From NCBI GenBank assembly GCA_964418325.1, contig CAYQLC010000019.1:1-24497 (forward strand): a stretch of 24,497 nucleotides of DNA. Direction: 5' to 3'. The position numbers were made by a program, and so were the translations under genes. This DNA is from IMCC26077 sp964418325 (GTDB lineage: Bacteria; Actinomycetota; Actinomycetes; Nanopelagicales; Nanopelagicaceae). Each line of letters begins with the position of its first letter. The stretch's first letter is position 1. Under the pieces are notes generated by a model. It had not been told where the DNA came from. It was given only the letters and a program-made list of their open reading frames with translations, and made no database searches. This document shows positions 22,091 through 24,497 of this stretch, piece by piece.

Positions 22091-22573
22091 ATGGCGAAAG
22101 CGGCAATCACAGCCCCAACCGGCGGAACTTTGGCGCCATGGCATGCCTACATTGCAGCGACTCGGGCAATAACTGCCGCTCTTGACGAGGACCTGAGCCC
22201 CTTTGGCGTGACGCTGGCAGATTATGAGTTATTGGCACAACTTGGTCAGGCCCCAGGGCGTCGAATGCGGATGAGTGAACTCGCCGAGATTGCCATGGTT
22301 TCCCGCTCACGCCTCTCCCATCGAATCAAGGTACTCGAGGGACAGGGATGGGTCGATCGAGTCAGATGTAGCGAAGATAAGCGTGGACTCTTTGCAGTGT
22401 TAACGCATCGTGGCGAGAAGAAAGTTGCAGAGATTGCTCCAACATATCGAGCAAGTGTGAAGAAGAGGTTGCTTGTACATTTGAGCGCAACAGAACAACA
22501 ACAGATAGAAAAGATCTTTGGAAAAGTGAATCGAGCTGTATCGCTCTCTGAATTATCGCTCTGCAATAAATAA
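22091..22573 (+). CDS. MarR-family transcriptional regulator
   Basis: The 160-aa protein is a winged-helix MarR regulator. The N-terminal dimerisation helix (14-35) is followed by LADYELLAQLGQAPGRRMRMSELAE and the recognition helix region (VSRSRLSHRIKVLEGQGW, 70-87). The wing contains RCSEDKRG (92-99) with the conserved Asp/Arg, then the C-terminal dimer helix. It binds DNA as a homodimer and normally responds to a small ligand. The frame is open upstream to 21806 inside dppF, but only ATG 22091 gives the usual MarR length. Position right after the ABC transporter suggests it controls that operon, itself, or both. The ligand is unknown. Confidence 0.9.
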   Translation: MAKAAITAPTGGTLAPWHAYIAATRAITAALDEDLSPFGVTLADYELLAQLGQAPGRRMRMSELAEIAMVSRSRLSHRIKVLEGQGWVDRVRCSEDKRGLFAVLTHRGEKKVAEIAPTYRASVKKRLLVHLSATEQQQIEKIFGKVNRAVSLSELSLCNK

Positions 22574-22592
22574 TCTCTTTACCGTGGAAATG

Positions 22593-22630
22593 AATTAACC
22601 CCCACCGCCGTTAGGCCATGGGGGCTAATT
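22593..22630. terminator. Bidirectional terminator-like hairpin between convergent genes
   Basis: AATTA-A-CCCCCA (22593-22604) pairs with TGGGGG-C-TAATT (22619-22630), 11 pairs with one A-C mismatch and a 14-nt loop. The AT-rich outer ends give A/T runs on both strands. It lies between the stops of marR (+) and the histone-like gene (-). Confidence 0.65.
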
Positions 22631-22651
22631 ACCAGTAATTTATGCTGGAAT

Positions 22652-22906
22652 TTATGCTGCTTTCTTAGCGGCCTTCTTACGACGGCGACGCTTTGGCTTT
22701 GCTGCACCTGCAGCAGCAGCTGCTTTCTTCTTACGACGCTTTGGAGCTGCCTTCTTTGCAGCTTTCTTGCGACGCTTTGGAGCAGCTTTCTTAGCGGCCT
22801 TCTTACGGCGCTTTGGAGCTGCCTTCTTTGCAGCGGCCTTCTTACGGCGCTTTGGAGCTGCCTTCTTTGCGGTGCGCTTGCTTGCTTTTTTCTTGGCTGC
22901 AGCCAC
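22652..22906 (-). CDS. Free-standing Lys/Arg/Ala-rich histone H1-like protein
   Basis: The 84-aa protein is 31 Lys, 13 Arg, 31 Ala and 5 Pro with no acidic or aromatic residue. It contains four copies of KKAAPKRRKK at 14-23, 27-36, 39-48 and 51-60, an Ala-rich hinge (62-69) and a PKRRRRKKAAKKAA tail. This resembles the basic tail of mycobacterial HupB or eukaryotic H1 C-termini but without any folded HU domain. It almost certainly binds nucleic acid by charge, likely as a nucleoid-associated or RNA-binding protein; the exact role is unknown. GTG 22906 has AGGAG (complement of 22913-22917) 6 nt upstream. The gene stands alone between a terminator and the MFS gene and has a hairpin in its leader. 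Confidence 0.85.
   Translation of the reverse strand: MAAAKKKASKRTAKKAAPKRRKKAAAKKAAPKRRKKAAKKAAPKRRKKAAKKAAPKRRKKKAAAAAGAAKPKRRRRKKAAKKAA
22794..22870. repeat. 38-bp tandem repeat inside the histone-like gene
   Basis: Bases 22794-22831 are identical to 22833-22870 (39-bp period, one intervening base). They encode adjoining KKAAPKRRKK units. Copy number could vary by slippage or recombination, and short-read assembly may miscount the units. Confidence 0.85.
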
Positions 22907-22922
22907 GTATTTCTCCTGTCAG

Positions 22923-22948
22923 CAGGGTCCGATCCGTCACCGGACCTG
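22923..22948 (-). promoter_or_regulatory. Leader hairpin just upstream of the histone-like gene's ribosome site
   Basis: CAGGGTCCG (22923-22931) pairs with CGGACCTG (22941-22948) with one bulged G and a 9-nt loop; GGTCCG/CGGACC is perfect. It ends 5 nt before the Shine-Dalgarno on the minus strand, so it could affect translation. Confidence 0.45.
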
Positions 22949-23057
22949 TTACCGAGAATGGTTCCTTATATTGGAGAGAAGTTCCAGTATTTAGATAAAG
23001 TTTTTGTGTCGTGTCGCACACGAATTTTTTCTCTCATTCGTGCTCTACCCCGTGGAT

Positions 23058-24359
23058 CTATCCCTCGGTTTCGAGCTTACGGGAACGGACCTCGCGTTCA
23101 TGGAGCGCGTAGGGATCGGTGCGACTGTCGTACTTGCGGAACTTTGGCAAGAAGATGGAGGCGGCAGCGACCGCTCCGATGCAGAGTAGACCCCCACCAA
23201 CAATCGCACCTCGCAATCCAGTGATTGCCGCCATACCCCCGGCGCGAAGTTGTCCACTGATGGGTCCGACTGTGTACGAGAGAACTTCGATGCCGGCAAG
23301 TCGCCCACGAAGTTCATCGGGAATAGTTTGGTTCCAGATGGTGGCACGGAAAATGACGCTGATGTGATCTGCTCCGCCTGCAATTACCAAACAGAGCAGC
23401 ACCCATGGAACAGAATCAATGAGGCCAGCAAGTGCGATAGCCAGACCCCATGCTAAAGCTGCATAAATAATGGCTTTTCCATGGTTGTAGATGCGCAGCG
23501 TCCAACCGCTGGTTAGCGTCACAATAAGCGCGCCAACAGTGCCTGCAGAATATAAAAGTCCGAGCGCAGATGGTGCGCCGAGTGATTCTGCCCAGAAGGG
23601 AAAGAGCGCCGTTGGCATCGCAAAGAACATCGCGGCCAAATCGATGAGATAGGTACCCATCAGATCTTGTCGTTTAGTCGCATAGCGAACCCCATCGACT
23701 AGCGCTGAGATTGACGGGGGTGTCTTTCGTTCGCCACCTCGAGCAAAGGGGGTTAGTCGGGCAAGCAGCAGGAGCGAGAGAATGTAACTGACGATATCGA
23801 CGGCATACCCTGTGCTAACACCCCAATAGGCGATGATGAAACCGCCGGCTGCAGGTCCAGTAATGACAGCTACCTGCCAGCGCAACCCCATGAGTGCGCT
23901 CGCCTTCGGAATATCCTCGTGGGCCACGATTCTGGGGATGACGGCGTTGTAGCTAGGGCTAGTAGCGCCATTTACTGCTGAGAAGGCAGCGGCGACGAAA
24001 AATAGAACCCAAACCTTTGGCTCGGCTAGTTGGGCATTAATCAGCAGGACCACGGAGAGTACCAACGCTGATATTTCTCCAAAGATGATCAGCTTGCGAC
24101 GGTCGAAGGCATCAGCCAACATCCCGCCGTAGAGTCCGAAGACAATAAGAGGTATCAACTCTGCCGCCCCGATTAATCCCACTGCCAAGAATGAATTAGT
24201 GAGCTCTTTTACCTGGAAGGGCAAGGCAACGTAGGTGATCATGGAACCTAAGCGCGAGATCAGTCCAGAGTAAAAAAGGATAGCTAGGTTCTTATTGGTC
24301 CTAAGGAGCGAAATGTCGATTGCAGAGGCAGCAAGCTGGGCCTTTATCTTTGTCCACAT
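23058..24359 (-). CDS. MFS transporter, EntS/MFS_3-like
   Basis: The 433-aa membrane protein has about 12 hydrophobic segments. It has the MFS motif-A-like loop GGMLADAFDRRK after helix 2, NGATSPSYNAVIPRIV and ASALMGLRWQVAVITGPAAGG in the first half, and IWNQTIPDELRGRLAGIEVLSY in the second, which is the pattern of EntS-type exporters. The C-terminus ends in a charged cytoplasmic tail (about 405-433). It lies 45 bp downstream of panB on the same strand, so it may be co-transcribed with it. No Shine-Dalgarno is visible; TAGAGT lies 9 nt before the ATG. The substrate is unknown. It differs clearly from the MFS gene at 1137-2333. Confidence 0.88.
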   Translation of the reverse strand: MWTKIKAQLAASAIDISLLRTNKNLAILFYSGLISRLGSMITYVALPFQVKELTNSFLAVGLIGAAELIPLIVFGLYGGMLADAFDRRKLIIFGEISALVLSVVLLINAQLAEPKVWVLFFVAAAFSAVNGATSPSYNAVIPRIVAHEDIPKASALMGLRWQVAVITGPAAGGFIIAYWGVSTGYAVDIVSYILSLLLLARLTPFARGGERKTPPSISALVDGVRYATKRQDLMGTYLIDLAAMFFAMPTALFPFWAESLGAPSALGLLYSAGTVGALIVTLTSGWTLRIYNHGKAIIYAALAWGLAIALAGLIDSVPWVLLCLVIAGGADHISVIFRATIWNQTIPDELRGRLAGIEVLSYTVGPISGQLRAGGMAAITGLRGAIVGGGLLCIGAVAAASIFLPKFRKYDSRTDPYALHEREVRSRKLETEG

Positions 24360-24369
24360 TAGAGGAGCA

Positions 24370-24402
24370 CTCTAGCGCCCACTCTCTCGAGAGGAACTAG
24401 AG
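24370..24402. repeat. Palindromic spacer between panB and the MFS gene
   Basis: A perfect 10-bp palindrome CTCTCGAGAG (24384-24393) sits between CTCTAG (24370-24375) and CTAGAG (24397-24402). It could be an operator for the MFS gene or an intercistronic hairpin after panB; the two symmetries have slightly different centres. Confidence 0.35.
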
Positions 24403-24404
24403 CG

Positions 24405-24497
24405 TTATTTGAAACTCTGCTCTTCTCCCGGGAAAGCGCCACTGGCGACATCGCGCGCCCACTCATTGACTCCATCGGCAATCTCTTGACGGAGATT
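24405..24497 (-). CDS. panB: 3-methyl-2-oxobutanoate hydroxymethyltransferase, C-terminal fragment
   Basis: Only the last 30 codons and the TAA (24405-24407) are inside the window; the rest lies beyond the right edge. The peptide has an amphipathic helix (IADGVNEWARDVASG) followed by FPGEEQSFK. This matches the conserved PanB C-terminus; the E. coli protein ends in a very similar SGVYPGEEHSFH. PanB makes ketopantoate from 2-oxoisovalerate using methylenetetrahydrofolate, the first step of pantothenate and CoA synthesis. The call rests on this short but distinctive tail. Confidence 0.8.
   Translation of the reverse strand, partial: NLRQEIADGVNEWARDVASGAFPGEEQSFK

Noticed and set aside
22767..22998. 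Hydrophobic plus-strand reading frames over the histone-like gene
   Set aside because: Ala/Phe-rich translations are the antisense of the Lys/Ala repeats and have no ribosome site.
23001..23030. Plus-strand terminator (CGTGT/ACACG stem followed by six T)
   Set aside because: No plus-strand gene reads into it; the stem is only 5 bp.
1..24497. tRNA, rRNA, CRISPR, IS elements, integrase or phage genes
   Set aside because: Spacers are all short (at most about 150 bp) and show no cloverleaf, repeat array, transposase motif or phage protein.

Overview
The window looks like a piece of a metagenome-assembled genome from an actinomycete, most likely a small-genome planktonic (freshwater acI / Nanopelagicales-like) lineage. 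The clues are: two runs of exactly 100 N (scaffold gaps), roughly balanced base composition, very tight gene packing, actinobacterial-type Tgt (GIGG motif), a free-standing Lys/Arg/Ala-rich histone-like protein, and start codons sitting 6-7 nt after a TANNNT box, as in leaderless actinobacterial transcripts. No rRNA, tRNA, CRISPR, IS or integrase was seen, so the taxonomic call is an inference.

Region 1 (1-13702) is a catabolic block in several small divergent or convergent units: a truncated ceramidase-like hydrolase with an MFS exporter (+); a fuconolactonase-like amidohydrolase (-) facing a mandelate-racemase/rhamnonate-dehydratase-like enzyme (+); a class III CoA-transferase (-); a five-gene + operon of thiamine-dependent E1 beta, E1 alpha, a solo lipoyl domain, a diaminopentanoate-dehydrogenase-like oxidoreductase and an SDR; a phosphotriesterase/lactonase-like gene coupled to a second ceramidase-like gene (-); a CitE/HpcH-type lyase broken by a scaffold gap (+); and a creatininase-family amidohydrolase (-). 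Lactonases, dehydratase, SDR, lyase and a 2-oxo acid dehydrogenase E1 together suggest stepwise degradation of a sugar acid, lactone or related small acid to acyl units. The substrate cannot be read from sequence. No E2 or E3 subunit accompanies the E1/lipoyl genes.

Region 2 (13728-15893) holds a DUF167 gene, a YhhQ-type queuosine-precursor transporter and tgt. The transporter and tgt are convergent and overlap at their 3' ends, which suggests queuine salvage.

Region 3 (16035-22573) is a complete dipeptide/oligopeptide-type ABC transporter in the order permease C, lipoprotein, permease B, ATPase D, ATPase F, followed by a MarR regulator. A strong GAAA-tetraloop hairpin follows the lipoprotein gene. 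The first ATPase is split only by an assembly artefact: 55 bp are duplicated on both sides of the N run, and removing the duplicate restores a 333-aa frame.

Region 4 (22593-24497) has a bidirectional terminator, the histone-like gene (-), an MFS exporter (-) and the last 30 codons of panB (-), which runs off the window. No stretch over 300 bases lacks a gene.
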